Source: JAWKZG01 sp041396125 (GTDB lineage: Bacteria; Pseudomonadota; Gammaproteobacteria; Competibacterales; Competibacteraceae). From it: DNA of 64,000 nt. Positions 54,701 to 63,965 of the stretch are shown piece after piece. How positions within the stretch are numbered: the stretch's first letter is position 1; each line of letters opens with the position of its first letter. Made by a program: the position numbers and the translations under genes. Below the pieces are notes generated by a model. That model was given only the letters and a program-made list of their open reading frames with translations. It made no database searches and was not told the origin of the DNA. The stretch covers positions 24,704 through 88,703 of the forward strand of contig JAWKZG010000021.1 in assembly GCA_041396125.1 (NCBI GenBank), written 5' to 3'.

Positions 54701-55371
54701 CGTTCGATCCTGTCGGCCCAGAGGTTGTGTTCGATACCAGCGGACGGCTGAATCTGACACCGCTCACCTTGCAACAAGTGGTTGGTATTTGGGACACCAG
54801 TCAGCTTGCCATTACCGAGAGCACGCCGTACCGTTTCGTGATTACACTCCTGACCGACGCCAGCAATGACCTGCACGGCGCGACAGCATCGGCTGGCGGA
54901 AACAACAAGGGTGTTTGGCCATACAACAACACCGGTGTCTTTGTGTTCCCGCAAGCGCCGTCAGAGCAGCTGGTCATGCCGCAGACCTCCGATGCAGCAG
55001 ATACCCTGCTGACGGGTGCCACGACCTTGCCGGCGGCACCGGACGGCAACGCCTCGGCTGCTGTCGATCTGGTTGCACGGAAAACGTCCGGGACATATTT
55101 CAGCCATGATGCCATCGTCACCGTTAATAGCGATACCGATCACAAAGGCATAGTGCACCTGGTTGTATCGCAACCGACCGGCGATCCGGACGGTCGCGAG
55201 ACGGTTCTGGGCAGCACGATGCTATGGGGCCTGCCCGCAGGCACCAGAACGCTGAAGATCGGGATTCCTCATACCTTGAGTGGCGGTAAAGCAACAGCAG
55301 ATGTTATAGCGGCTCATGCCAGCGGTCAGGCCCCGGTAAGGGTTCGTCTGTTCAGTCATCACCAGCAGTAA
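51775..55371 (+). CDS. Large secreted protein with FG-GAP/VCBS-like repeats and Ser/Thr-rich segment
   Basis: A 1198-aa protein behind a strong GGGAGGAG site; an N-terminal signal (FLPCLIIPVIAWSQ) ends near residue 39. Residues about 215-520 contain VCBS/FG-GAP-like repeats, such as VAVAVGDYNGDSTLDILVWA and SLAVGNFIGLQDDGVTPTDQ. Residues about 595-830 are Ser/Thr-rich with alternating polar/hydrophobic strands (TSISVSETVSASVLEIATLS, later KVGIGIVNSETKVDTSLNLT), a pattern seen in membrane-inserting hairpins of aerolysin-type pore formers. C-terminal beta domains follow. It may be an extracellular adhesin or pore-forming protein; both are inference. No family name recognised. Confidence 0.7.
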   Translation: MHANDPSAERLSFSTPFRILGRKILFLPCLIIPVIAWSQEQGTTNPIQNPNYLTIFPVDDIATLRSQQTVSSSALIDFVATNAALTAWTQTGQTLAGSDPCVQSLGRRLLSGRVTTPEFEQAICMTPLGFSLYYGQKPTAQGQFLNYQFPEPGVGTAFRNFDAQTGLFDRTAGTDQLLHMDVATAHRNLQGMLTVSVIGYDPAKDAIGQLALRDSWTDDSGRKVTGDVAVAVGDYNGDSTLDILVWADTSTGTSVSSSGRIDMVSFSYDAAEKALTHVGTIEIQTAGKPASIVAAAGDFATIGTDQAMMAYYLSKDASPIHLSYFQLNEKLEPAQAQIQRDMAGKPAATSYFEIKPGLFAFDPSQSSPSNGSPGFHTRQLALTWVDAAGKTHASIAAVNEGGKALTESGITTLGSSQYTTKSASIGPSLAVGNFIGLQDDGVTPTDQIAVALPTIDPNTPNGTITELVTAIVSHDANTGVFSIKATDTIRESIYSVQGIVYGPGLAALDSLGRAFFLGNPAHISVPALIDPQYVVYMPPHHVDCLPDTANPAVCEVVNISAFGSFNVTLNDSQSSTIKQESTDTSSTDFGVGTSISVSETVSASVLEIATLSASAQVSDSFSYETNSVKKDVNSSYQTITTQKSATTNIDDQLGFNQRIINIWRYPVFGLDLNVPEQYPYYEITIPGPLLPYQSDGLTVSWFSPAHINNNALSYPQIGSPDFPSDLGTFTYDDNGQQVPTTTPLNDKTVRSFAGNSQTYSLTYTQGSGGSSERSYNYNMSNTVDIKTGFSAKVGIGIVNSETKVDTSLNLTNKSSWGNSTVASRSMSESKGITLNQPSVTGIQTKAYNYQTLIYITGNGGIKVAHAVDFTVPTGQAWWNSTYQKADPALNLPLRLVQTAGSSDWVLNTDDSYHWMRGISLTSNTLNELTNTYPYLSGAVNQGEKVRVQVDVHNLSLGSTSSGTQVQFAYQALNPDTFDPVGPEVVFDTSGRLNLTPLTLQQVVGIWDTSQLAITESTPYRFVITLLTDASNDLHGATASAGGNNKGVWPYNNTGVFVFPQAPSEQLVMPQTSDAADTLLTGATTLPAAPDGNASAAVDLVARKTSGTYFSHDAIVTVNSDTDHKGIVHLVVSQPTGDPDGRETVLGSTMLWGLPAGTRTLKIGIPHTLSGGKATADVIAAHASGQAPVRVRLFSHHQQ

Positions 55372-55405
55372 GTGGGGGCGGGACAAGCTTAAAAACGCAG
55401 GCCCT

Positions 55406-55436
55406 GCCCGGTCGTTGCAAACCGTAACGGCCGGGC
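55406..55436. terminator. Putative bidirectional terminator hairpin
   Basis: GCCCGGTCGTT (55406-55416) and AACGGCCGGGC (55426-55436) can pair over 11 positions, with one G-T wobble, around a 9-nt loop. It lies between the convergent large secreted-protein gene and usp. There is no clean T tract on either side, so activity is probable rather than certain. Confidence 0.55.
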
Positions 55437-55468
55437 CGGGCGCCGCTGTATACTATTGTGCTGGCCGC

Positions 55469-56437
55469 TTAATCCGCCAGCTTTACCGGGGAGACAAAGC
55501 CAGACGGTTTGACAGCAAGTACAGAACACTGTAACTGTTCGAGAATCGCTTCTGCGGTATTCCCAATGAGCAGTCCGGCTATGCCTGTTCGGGCGAGCGT
55601 ACCGATAACCACCAGATCGGCCTGCAACTGCGTTGCCATTTTCGGTATGACCGTGGCGGCCGGGCCAAAAGGCATATGGAATTGAGGCGCAAGATGTGTG
55701 TAGGCTTCTGTACCGATTTGTGCTTTTAACTGTTCGCGCACATGGTGAAAGGCCCTTTCATGGCGTGAGCGTTCACCTTCAACATACGCCATGCCGGCTG
55801 CAGCCGGGTTGTCGCTCCATGAGCGAACCATCCGCTCGGCGGGTGCATTCCAGGCGTGCACAAAATGCAGTGCTGCGAAGTCGGACAACGCGATCGAACT
55901 CGACAGTTCAAGTATCTGCTGATTGGGGTTTTGATCCGCTGCGCCAGGCCTGTCCAGGTCGAAGTCGACAGCGGCCAGAATACACGCGTAATCCGGTTTT
56001 TCTTCTGTGCTTGTCAGCCATACCGGACAGGGACAGTTACGCAGTAATTGCATGTCATCGCTGCCAAACATCCGCTCGATAAAGCTTGGGTTTTCAGCGG
56101 GTTTGATCAACATATCGTGCTGGTCGCGTAAAACGGCACGAATCACTTCAATAAACCGTTTACCCTCCAGCACGTTTAGCTGAATGCCGAGGCGTTTTCT
56201 GTAAGGCGCGACCAGCGACTCCAGGCGGCTGTAACGCTCGCTCACCAGCGCTGTCTGTAGGGCGTGGTAGTCGGGCCCGCCCTGCGGCATACCGACGCCC
56301 GTGGTGATAGCCGGAACGACATCAATAACCGTCAGATCCGCCTGATTGCTTTCTGCCAGCGACACAGCTCGTGCCAGCGTTGCCTCCTCTGCACCTGATG
56401 CTTCAGATACGTAAAGAATATTGCTGAGTTGTTTCAT
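55469..56437 (-). CDS. Tandem-domain universal stress protein
   Basis: A 322-aa UspE-like protein with two Usp domains (about 1-150 and 155-310). The second ends in the ATP-site pattern VVIGTLARTGIAGLLIGNTA with EAILEQLQCSVLAVKP. The first domain's site is altered (IKPAENPSFIERMFGSDDMQ), as is common in tandem Usps. It follows the Kef antiporter gene on the same strand (62 bp gap) and may help envelope-stress or membrane-energetics responses. Confidence 0.9.
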   Translation of the reverse strand: MKQLSNILYVSEASGAEEATLARAVSLAESNQADLTVIDVVPAITTGVGMPQGGPDYHALQTALVSERYSRLESLVAPYRKRLGIQLNVLEGKRFIEVIRAVLRDQHDMLIKPAENPSFIERMFGSDDMQLLRNCPCPVWLTSTEEKPDYACILAAVDFDLDRPGAADQNPNQQILELSSSIALSDFAALHFVHAWNAPAERMVRSWSDNPAAAGMAYVEGERSRHERAFHHVREQLKAQIGTEAYTHLAPQFHMPFGPAATVIPKMATQLQADLVVIGTLARTGIAGLLIGNTAEAILEQLQCSVLAVKPSGFVSPVKLAD

Positions 56438-56499
56438 CCTAATTTACCCGGTAACTCCAAAACGCCAGCGATGCCGATCAAGGCTTGCTCGTATTGCCA

Positions 56500-58203
56500 T
56501 TATTTCTCCTGCTCATCTTCCAGCACGGGTTTGTACCCCCGATCTCTCACACCTTGTACCAGCTGATCGATATCGTCAGGCGCAACATGCAGCATCTGCA
56601 GCGCTGTTGTGCCGAGGCGCAGACTTGCTTCAATCGCTTCCGGATAGGCGTGGACTGCACCAGCGTCAAGCAGGCGTGTACTTGTTTCGAGATCTCGTGC
56701 GCGTGCGATGACCGGCACTTGCGGGCAGGCCCTGCGCAGATAAGAAATCGTGCTTAGTGCTGTAGCTGGCTTGTCCACGGTAATAACAACCAGGGCGGCA
56801 CGTTCCACATGGCTGGCAGACAGCAAGCCCGGATCGGAGATGTCACCATAGGAGACGGCATGCCCCTCGGCCAGCCCCTGAGCCACCCGTTTCGGATCAG
56901 TATCAAATGCTATAAACGGAACGCCTTTTGAATGCAATAGCACGGCGACTGTATGACCTACGCGCCCATACCCGCCAAGCACTACCTGCGATTGCGTAGG
57001 GTCCTGTAACACCGGAATAGCAGGCGTTTCCGAGCGGGGTTTTTTCGCCAGGCCGTTTGCGATAACGCCATTGAAGCGGATCAGTATGGCACCTGCGATC
57101 ATCGATAGCAGTACCGAGGTTATGGCGATTTGCCCCAATTGCATGTCAATCGCCCCGGAATCGAGCGCAATGGCAATAAGCGCGAGGCCGAATTCGCCGC
57201 CTACACTCAACAGCAGGCCAGTGCGCCATGCGGTCACGCTGTCGACACCGGTTTTGCGTACCATGGCGGTGACAATCAGTGTCTTGCTGGCCAGTATAAG
57301 CAACGCACCCAGTATGGCCCAGTACCATATGGGCGGTATCGCAGCCGGATTGAAGCGCATGCCGATACCGATAAAAAACAAGCCGAGCAGTACGTCACGA
57401 AAAGGGCGTATGCTCGATTCCACCTGGTGCCGGAACTCGGTTTCTCCCAGCATCATACCCACCAGAAATCCCCCAAATGCCAGCGACAAGCCGAGGCTGT
57501 TGGTAGTCCAGGCGGCCAGTAATGCGACCAGCAGCACACTTAGCGTAAACATCTCGCCGGATCTGTGTTCGGCAACAAGATGAAACAACGGTCGGAGCAA
57601 CCAGCGCCCGGCAAAGAAAACGAGCGCGCATGCGAAAACTGCTTTTGCCAGCGCCCAACCCAAAGTGCCAGCCAGCACATACGCAGAAATTGACAGGCCC
57701 AGCACGGGTATGATCACGAGGAAAGGAACAGCAGTGACATCCTGGAAAACCGACATCGCAAGCCCGAGACGACCGTGCTGACTGTTGTCCTCACCCTGCT
57801 CGGTCAGCAGGCTGGCGATAATGGTCGTGGACGACTGGGCGAAAACAGCACCCATCACGAACGCGGCAGCACCGGGTAGTCCAGCCAGCCAGGCGATGCC
57901 CCCAACAACGCAGGTTGTGAATACAACTTGCCCGGTTCCGAGCCCCAGAATCTGGCCCCGCAGCGCATTTAATTGGGGGAGAGAGAAATTAAGACCTACC
58001 GTAAACAGCAGAAAGACGATGCCGAATTCAGCCAGTACGTTCAACTCGGGCATTGAAACCGTCGGCCCCATCGTATGTGGCCCGAGTACCACGCCTACCA
58101 GTAAATAGCCAAGGCTGGTCGGAATATGCAGGCGCTGGAACGTAACCACAACGGCTATCGCTATAGATAAAAGCAACAGAATTTGCGCGAGATATTCCAT
58201 CAT
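56500..58203 (-). CDS. Kef-type K+/H+ antiporter with RCK/TrkA-N domain
   Basis: A 567-aa CPA2-family monovalent cation:proton antiporter. Twelve or so helices (about 1-385) include FLLFTVGLNFSLPQL and AQSSTTIIASLLTEQGED, followed by a cytosolic TrkA-N/RCK Rossmann domain opening VVLGGYGRVGHTVAVLLHSK (about 405-425), which senses NAD(H) or glutathione adducts in KefB/C. It exports K+ during electrophile or pH stress. A short C-terminal TrkA-C-like tail ends VLEDEQEK. Confidence 0.9.
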   Translation of the reverse strand: MMEYLAQILLLLSIAIAVVVTFQRLHIPTSLGYLLVGVVLGPHTMGPTVSMPELNVLAEFGIVFLLFTVGLNFSLPQLNALRGQILGLGTGQVVFTTCVVGGIAWLAGLPGAAAFVMGAVFAQSSTTIIASLLTEQGEDNSQHGRLGLAMSVFQDVTAVPFLVIIPVLGLSISAYVLAGTLGWALAKAVFACALVFFAGRWLLRPLFHLVAEHRSGEMFTLSVLLVALLAAWTTNSLGLSLAFGGFLVGMMLGETEFRHQVESSIRPFRDVLLGLFFIGIGMRFNPAAIPPIWYWAILGALLILASKTLIVTAMVRKTGVDSVTAWRTGLLLSVGGEFGLALIAIALDSGAIDMQLGQIAITSVLLSMIAGAILIRFNGVIANGLAKKPRSETPAIPVLQDPTQSQVVLGGYGRVGHTVAVLLHSKGVPFIAFDTDPKRVAQGLAEGHAVSYGDISDPGLLSASHVERAALVVITVDKPATALSTISYLRRACPQVPVIARARDLETSTRLLDAGAVHAYPEAIEASLRLGTTALQMLHVAPDDIDQLVQGVRDRGYKPVLEDEQEK

Positions 58204-58382
58204 GGCGTTTATTCACTGTGAAAGCTAAACGGGTAATTGTAAGGTTTCCTGCTGTTTTTTACATTCCGCATAATAACTATGCAGCCGTTGTCTGCTCAGA
58301 AGATAACCTGATATGCCGATAGTCTTTGCTCAAAACCGGCAAGATACCCCGAAATAGGCGTAATACTGAATCAGGATACGAG

Positions 58383-59567
58383 ATGACAACACTAAGGACT
58401 TATGCAGTAACAGCATCCACCACGACGGCGGCGTTGCGCGAACTGGAACAGAAAATCAGCGCGATGACCGAGGAGCCGCGCCTGTTGTTTGCGTTTTACG
58501 ACTGTTGTCATGACGGAGCACTTTTGCACACGTTTCTGAAATCCCGTTTTCCACGGACAGGGGTGATCGGTGGTACCTCGTCGGGTGGCTTTATGACCGA
58601 ACACGGTTTCCATGGCCCAGGCTCAATCGGCCTGCTATGCATTGACGATCCTGAAGGTGACTACGGCGTAGCGGCAGCCCCTTTGGGTGAGGATCCGGCA
58701 GCAACAGCCGAGAGGCTGCTCCATGAGGCTCTGGCAGCATGTGATTGTATCGGTGAATTGCCGGAATTGATTTGGCTCTACCAGGCACTGGGGCAGGAAG
58801 AACGGGTGCTGGAAGGCCTGCGGCGTGTAGTCGGCGATCGCTGCGCCATTATTGGCGGCTCTTCCGCCGATAACGATGTGACCGGACAGTGGTGTCAGCT
58901 CGGCCCTGGTGGCCTTTTACATGATGGGCTGGTGGTTAGTGTCTTGTTCCCCTCAAGCCCTATAGGTTACGCCTTCCAAAGTGGTTACGAGCCGACCGGC
59001 GAGTCTGGCATCGTTACGGTAAACGCTGGCAGAGAGATCCTCACGATAGATAACAAGCCCGCCGCCGCTGTTTACAATGACTGGATCGGTGGGCATATCA
59101 GTTCACAGCTTGTCAGTGGCGGTTCGGTTCTGGCAGCTACCACGCTGCTGCCGATTGCACTCGATATCGGCGAATCTGATGGGGTCTCGAATTATCTGTT
59201 GATCCATCCTGAATCTGTTACCCCGCAGGGCACATTGCGAACATTCAGTAATCTGCCGCAAGGTGGCCGCATTTTTGCGATGAAGGGAGATCAGCAACAA
59301 CTTATAGAACGTGCTGGTCGTGTTGCCGAGCAGGCCCGGCAGCGTCTGCCCAAATCCTCGTCTGAAGTATCCGGTGCGCTGCTTGTTTATTGCGGGGGCT
59401 GTAAGCTGGCGATTGATGAGCGTATACGGGACGTGGCCAATACGGTCAGGCAGGGGCTTGGCAGCGCGCCTTTCATCGGCTGTTTCACTTTTGGTGAGCA
59501 AGGTCGGATTCTGGATCAAAACATGCATGGTAATTTGATGATATCAGCTATTATCTTTGGATCCTGA
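58383..59567 (+). CDS. FIST-domain sensor protein
   Basis: A 394-aa protein with FIST N (about 30-215) and FIST C (about 220-380) domains. Start at 58383 with AGGA about 9 nt before; an in-frame ATG at 58326 lacks a site. Marks are GVIGGTSSGGFMTEHG, AIIGGSSADND and FIGCFTFGEQG. FIST domains are predicted small-ligand (amino-acid-like) sensors and often signal to c-di-GMP enzymes. The GGDEF-EAL gene starts 13 bp downstream, strongly suggesting a sensor/output pair. Confidence 0.9.
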   Translation: MTTLRTYAVTASTTTAALRELEQKISAMTEEPRLLFAFYDCCHDGALLHTFLKSRFPRTGVIGGTSSGGFMTEHGFHGPGSIGLLCIDDPEGDYGVAAAPLGEDPAATAERLLHEALAACDCIGELPELIWLYQALGQEERVLEGLRRVVGDRCAIIGGSSADNDVTGQWCQLGPGGLLHDGLVVSVLFPSSPIGYAFQSGYEPTGESGIVTVNAGREILTIDNKPAAAVYNDWIGGHISSQLVSGGSVLAATTLLPIALDIGESDGVSNYLLIHPESVTPQGTLRTFSNLPQGGRIFAMKGDQQQLIERAGRVAEQARQRLPKSSSEVSGALLVYCGGCKLAIDERIRDVANTVRQGLGSAPFIGCFTFGEQGRILDQNMHGNLMISAIIFGS

Positions 59568-59580
59568 GGGAGAGTTTTAC

Positions 59581-61916
59581 ATGCCGCTGGCACCGACTGC
59601 AGAGAGCGCAGAGACGTTACGCGAAGCCTTAATTGCGCTGCGCGAAGATTACGACACACTGATAACAACCGGTGCTCACGCAACAGCTACTTGACGCGCT
59701 GGAAGCGCTGCTACTGGATGCCGAAGAGGATCCCTTCATCCGGGTTTTTGACTCCCTCAACAAAATCTTTACTTTTTCCCAGGCGCTGCTGCTGGCTAAA
59801 TCTGACAAAGCGCTGGATGCGACGACAAACGATATCGAATGCATTGTGGCCGATCCTGCCACCCTGGTCGGATCTGTCTGGCCGGTGGGCGCATTATTTC
59901 GCAAGGTGATGGCTGGCCGTGTAGTAACTACGTTCTCCAATGAACATATTGACGAGTGGCAGGGCGAGCATATCAAAGGGCTGTCGCCGCAGCAGTCTGC
60001 TTTATATCTGCCTGTCCGCGTGCGCGATCAGCGCGGTATTCTTGTTTTGCTCAGGGCGGTTGATGCGATCGGCTTTGACCGCAGCCACATTGGCCTCGCG
60101 CAGCGTTTTTCAGTGCTGGCATCACACGCTTTGGCGACCCGTTTCGCAGTTCAAAGTGCGGCAGAAAGCGAGCGCTTGCGTCAATTAACAGCGCAATTGT
60201 GTCAAAGTGAGGAAGCCGCCAGGCGCAACCTGGAATTGCTGAATGCAATCGTTCATGCGCTACCGGTAGGTGTTGCGGTACAAGATCGGCAAGGGATGCT
60301 GCAAGTGGTCAACGAAGCGGCTGCGCTCGCGCTCGGCAGGAAAACTCAGGAGCCGAGTAACAACGCCACTTTCGCCTTGTTCGATGCCGACGCTGGTGAA
60401 AAGCAGAGGCGGGCGGGATTCTCCGAGTTACTGGACAGTGGCGAGCAAAGATCACAGGAATTTGAGGTAATGATTGATGGGCAGCCGCATACGCTATTGG
60501 TGACGGATAAACCGGTCCGAATCTTCGATGAGTCCCTGCTGTTGTCAACAACGCTGGACATTACCCAACGTAAGCGCTTCGAGGAACAGCTCTCGCGGCA
60601 GGCTTTCCATGATCAGCTTACTGGCTTGCCCAATCGTGCCCTGATGCACGAGATCGTCGACACTGCTATCAGAGCAAACCAGCTGGGCGGCATATTTGCC
60701 CTGGCGTTTATCGACCTCGATAACTTCAAGCAAATAAACGATTATTACAGCCATGCTATCGGTGATGCGGTACTGAAAGCTGTTGCCGAGCGTATCAGTA
60801 TGACGGTTCGAGCATGCGATACGCTGGCCCGTATCAGCGGTGATGAATTTCTCCTGCTTATTAATCCCCTGTCGGAGCAGGAACAGCTGCCGCTGCTGAT
60901 CAACAGTATCATTGACGCCTTGAAGCAACCCTTTCATATCGAAGGGCATGCCGTACTGACATCCGCATCGATTGGCGCAAGCATTTATCCAACCCATGGC
61001 ACAAGTTACGAAACCTTGCGCCGCTGTGCGGACAATGCAATGTACCGGGCGAAGAATCACCAGAAAGGCACGGCCAGCTATTTCGATCTGGCCATGGGGA
61101 ATGCGCTGACCGTACGGAGGGGGCTTGAGCAACGTTTGCGCACAGCGATAAGAGAACAACGTTTCAAGGCCGCTTTTCAACCAAGTATCGATTTAAGCCA
61201 GCGGCAGGATCCTGAGCTTTGAAGTGCTTATGCGCTGGGTTGATCAGGACGGCGGTGCATATGCGGGCGCATTCATCGACCTGGCTTCGGAGTTGGGGCT
61301 GCTGGATCAAATTACCTATTTCGCCATTGAGGATGCAATCCGCTGTCTGCCGCAATTGTGTGCAAGGTATGGTGAGCACATCTCTATCAGCCTGAATATC
61401 GCAGCAAAACAGGCGGGTGATGTCACCTTTATGCGATCCGTAATGGAGCGCCTGGATAGCAAAAGTATCGCGCCTCATATCGTACTTGAGCTAACGGAAG
61501 ATGCATTAGTGGCTACCCAGCGCTTTCAGCGCCATGTGCTGCCGCAGCTGCGGGAAACAGGCATCCGCGTTTCTATCGATGACTTTGGCACGGGGTTTTC
61601 ATCGCTTTCTATCCTGGCTGACATCACTGCGGATGAAGTCAAGGTCGATCGTGCGTTTATCACCTCGATCCACGAACGTCCACGCAGCCAGGGGATTCTG
61701 AAAGCAATTGAATCGCTGTGCTGTGCGTTGCAGATCGATATGGTCGCGGAAGGTGTCGAAATAGAACAGGAGCTGGATTATCTGCGCAACAACAGTACTA
61801 TTGGTTGTGCCCAGGGTTTCTACTTTGCGCGTCCCCAATTCATCGAATTGCTACTCAGTGATGCCGATACTCTGGTACGCAAACTGATCCATACTACACA
61901 GCGCCCCTGTAAATGA
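59581..61916 (+). CDS. GAF-PAS-GGDEF-EAL c-di-GMP enzyme, two frameshifts
   Basis: From the ATG at 59581 (GGGAG upstream) three frames join at about 59670 and 61203, each by dropping one base, to give 777 aa. Order: N-terminal helical/GAF-like region (30-200), PAS (about 215-325), GGDEF (330-500, signature ISGDEFLLLI, i.e. SGDEF) and EAL (about 510-770: FEVLMRW, ELTEDALVAT, DDFGTGFSSLSILADI, VAEGVE). SGDEF variants can still make or only bind GTP/c-di-GMP, while the EAL residues for phosphodiesterase activity look intact. It is paired with the FIST sensor. Confidence 0.85.
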
Positions 61917-61971
61917 GCGTAACGCGATTTGAACTTGTGCCATCTTGAGATCCCGCCAGTTGACGCGTTTG

Positions 61972-62498
61972 TCAGACAGGCGGTTCTTCGGGTTGCGCCG
62001 CGAGAAAGTTGACCAGATCAGCCACGGTGATCACTTTGCCGTAAAGGGGTTATCCTGCGTATTCTCAATTGATCTGCCCGCACGTTGCGCGATAATCAGG
62101 ACCAGATCATTCAGATCGTCTTCATCAATATTCAAGCCCTTTCGATGAAACAACTGATCGGATGCTCGTAAAGGAAAAGGAGAGGCGCGCGAATCGAGAT
62201 AGGCGCTGAGTTCGTCATAGACGGCGCGAATGATTCTGGTATCAACAGTGCGCGCGTCAAATGCACGGGCAAACTGACAAATGGACTCCTCGCTACGGGA
62301 GTCGGCGATGCGCTTCAGTCGTTGTTTCTCAAGCTTGGAAAGCGCGAACGACAGCACGATTAAGGGGCCAATCACGAGAGGGTAATTGACCAGAGCCCAA
62401 AGTGCCACGTAAAGACCAAGCGCAGACAGCCACCAACCGAGTAACCAGGGCATGCGGTTGCTAATGGCTGATGGTATCAGACGCGAGGGCTTACGCAT
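61972..62498 (-). CDS. Small membrane protein with carrier-like C-terminus, frameshifted
   Basis: The main frame gives 155 aa with two N-terminal helices (about 17-50, GWWLSALGLYVALWALV then PLVIGPLIVLSFAL) and a charged helical remainder. It stops at 62031 in NPFTAK; adding one G there (AAGTG to AAGGTG) extends the protein to 175 aa ending KVITVADLVNFLAAQPEEPPV. The LNIDEDDLNDLVLIIAQRAG and TVADLVNFL segments have the D-x-L helical pattern of carrier-type four-helix domains, without the Ser attachment motif. I cannot name the family. Confidence 0.55.
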
Positions 62499-63072
62499 GA
62501 TTTTTACGTCATGTAACTGGCTTTTGCAAAAAAATAGTTTTTTGTAAATTTCTCGAAATTTTTTACTTTCTGAAAAATTTAATCTAATGGAATAATTTAT
62601 AAAAAAGATATTTGTATTCGAATAGCTCTTTTTTAAAACTTCTCGGTTAATCGCGCACCTGTTTACGAAACAGCGCTAAGGACTACAACGAAAAAAGATA
62701 ATACGCGTAGTCGTGATCAAGCCTCCTGTTCAGTTTGCAATGCTCTGAATGGGCTTGTGAACGGGCGCGGGGCTTGATTATGCGTGTGTGTTTAGATAGC
62801 TGATTTAGCTTGTTTTCCAGCGGCAGTTATCCATTGCTGCGCCGGTTTTTTTTTAAGCGTAGACCATACCTGGCATTTCTGCAAATTCGGCCTTGTGATC
62901 CGCTGTTCGGGGTACGCGGGAATCCATGATGGGCATGCTAGTTCGCCTTTTAATCATGTCCATCAGATCCGCCCGGTTGCAACTTCTCGCATCTGCTGCA
63001 GTCTTTGTTAAGTGCTGTTTATCGTTGTTGTTGGATGTTTCCCGACCCATCGCCCACAGAAGGAGCGTAACC
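62499..63072. other. AT-rich intergenic region
   Basis: 574 bp between divergent genes. The first 150 bp are very AT-rich (ttataaaaaaga and similar near 62590). A frame that extends the hydrolase upstream to 62926 is not supported, because AAGGAG sits directly before the ATG at 63073. No RNA or repeat is recognised. Confidence 0.5.
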
Positions 63073-63960
63073 ATGCCGCGTAAACAAGCCCGTGATTTTG
63101 ATCAGCAATTGCTGAACCTCTATGACCGCTACGCCCATAATCAAATCAACCGCCGTGAGTTTCTTGACCGGGCCGCCAAATTCGCAGTTGGCGGTATCAC
63201 TGCAGCCACCCTGTTGGAGAGCCTGTCACCGCACTATGCGCTGGCCCAGCAGGTTGATCCGAATGATCCTGGTATTAACACCGAGACTATTGAATACGAC
63301 TCGCCGGCGGGTCACGGTACGATTCGGGGCTATCTGGCCCGGCCCGCAGCGGCGACCGAAAAACTGCCCGGTGTGGTCGTGGTACATGAAAACCGTGGCC
63401 TGAATCCCTACATTGAAGATGTCGCCCGACGCTTGGCCGTAGCCGGTTTTATGGCGCTGGCACCGGATGGTTTGACACCACTCGGCGGCTATCCCGGCAC
63501 CGATGATGAAGGCCGCGAAATGCAGCGCCAGCTCGACAGCGGCAAACTGCTGGAGGACTTTATCGCGGCGTTTGAATATCTCAAAGCGCGCCCTGATGCC
63601 ACCGGTAAAGTCGGCGTGGTCGGCTTTTGTTTCGGCGGCGGGATATCCAATGCAATGGCGGTACGCTTGCCTGATCTGGCAGCAGCCGTGCCGTTTTATG
63701 GCCGTCAGGCGGCGGTTGAAGACGTCGCGAAAATACAGGCCCCGCTGTTGTTGCATTACGCTGGACTGGACGAGCGCATCAACCAGGGCTGGCCGGCTTA
63801 TGAAGAGGCCTTAAAGCAGAACGGCAAGAACTACACCGTGTATATCTACCCGGACGTCAATCATGGTTTTCACAACGATACGACCCCGCGGTATGACGAC
63901 GCTGCAGCACGCCTGGCCTGGAGCCGGACAATCGATTTCTTCAAGGCGCACTTAGGGTGA
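63073..63960 (+). CDS. Dienelactone-hydrolase-family protein
   Basis: A 295-aa alpha/beta hydrolase; AAGGAG lies about 8 nt before the ATG at 63073. NRREFLDRAAKFAVGG followed by a hydrophobic stretch and ALAQQ resembles a Tat-like export signal. The DLH triad is present: Cys in GFCFGGG, Asp in YAGLDERI and His in PDVNHGFHN, with the accessory Glu in VVHENRG. It resembles YghX/carboxymethylenebutenolidase-like hydrolases; the natural substrate is unknown. Confidence 0.87.
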   Translation: MPRKQARDFDQQLLNLYDRYAHNQINRREFLDRAAKFAVGGITAATLLESLSPHYALAQQVDPNDPGINTETIEYDSPAGHGTIRGYLARPAAATEKLPGVVVVHENRGLNPYIEDVARRLAVAGFMALAPDGLTPLGGYPGTDDEGREMQRQLDSGKLLEDFIAAFEYLKARPDATGKVGVVGFCFGGGISNAMAVRLPDLAAAVPFYGRQAAVEDVAKIQAPLLLHYAGLDERINQGWPAYEEALKQNGKNYTVYIYPDVNHGFHNDTTPRYDDAAARLAWSRTIDFFKAHLG

Positions 63961-63965
63961 TGACG

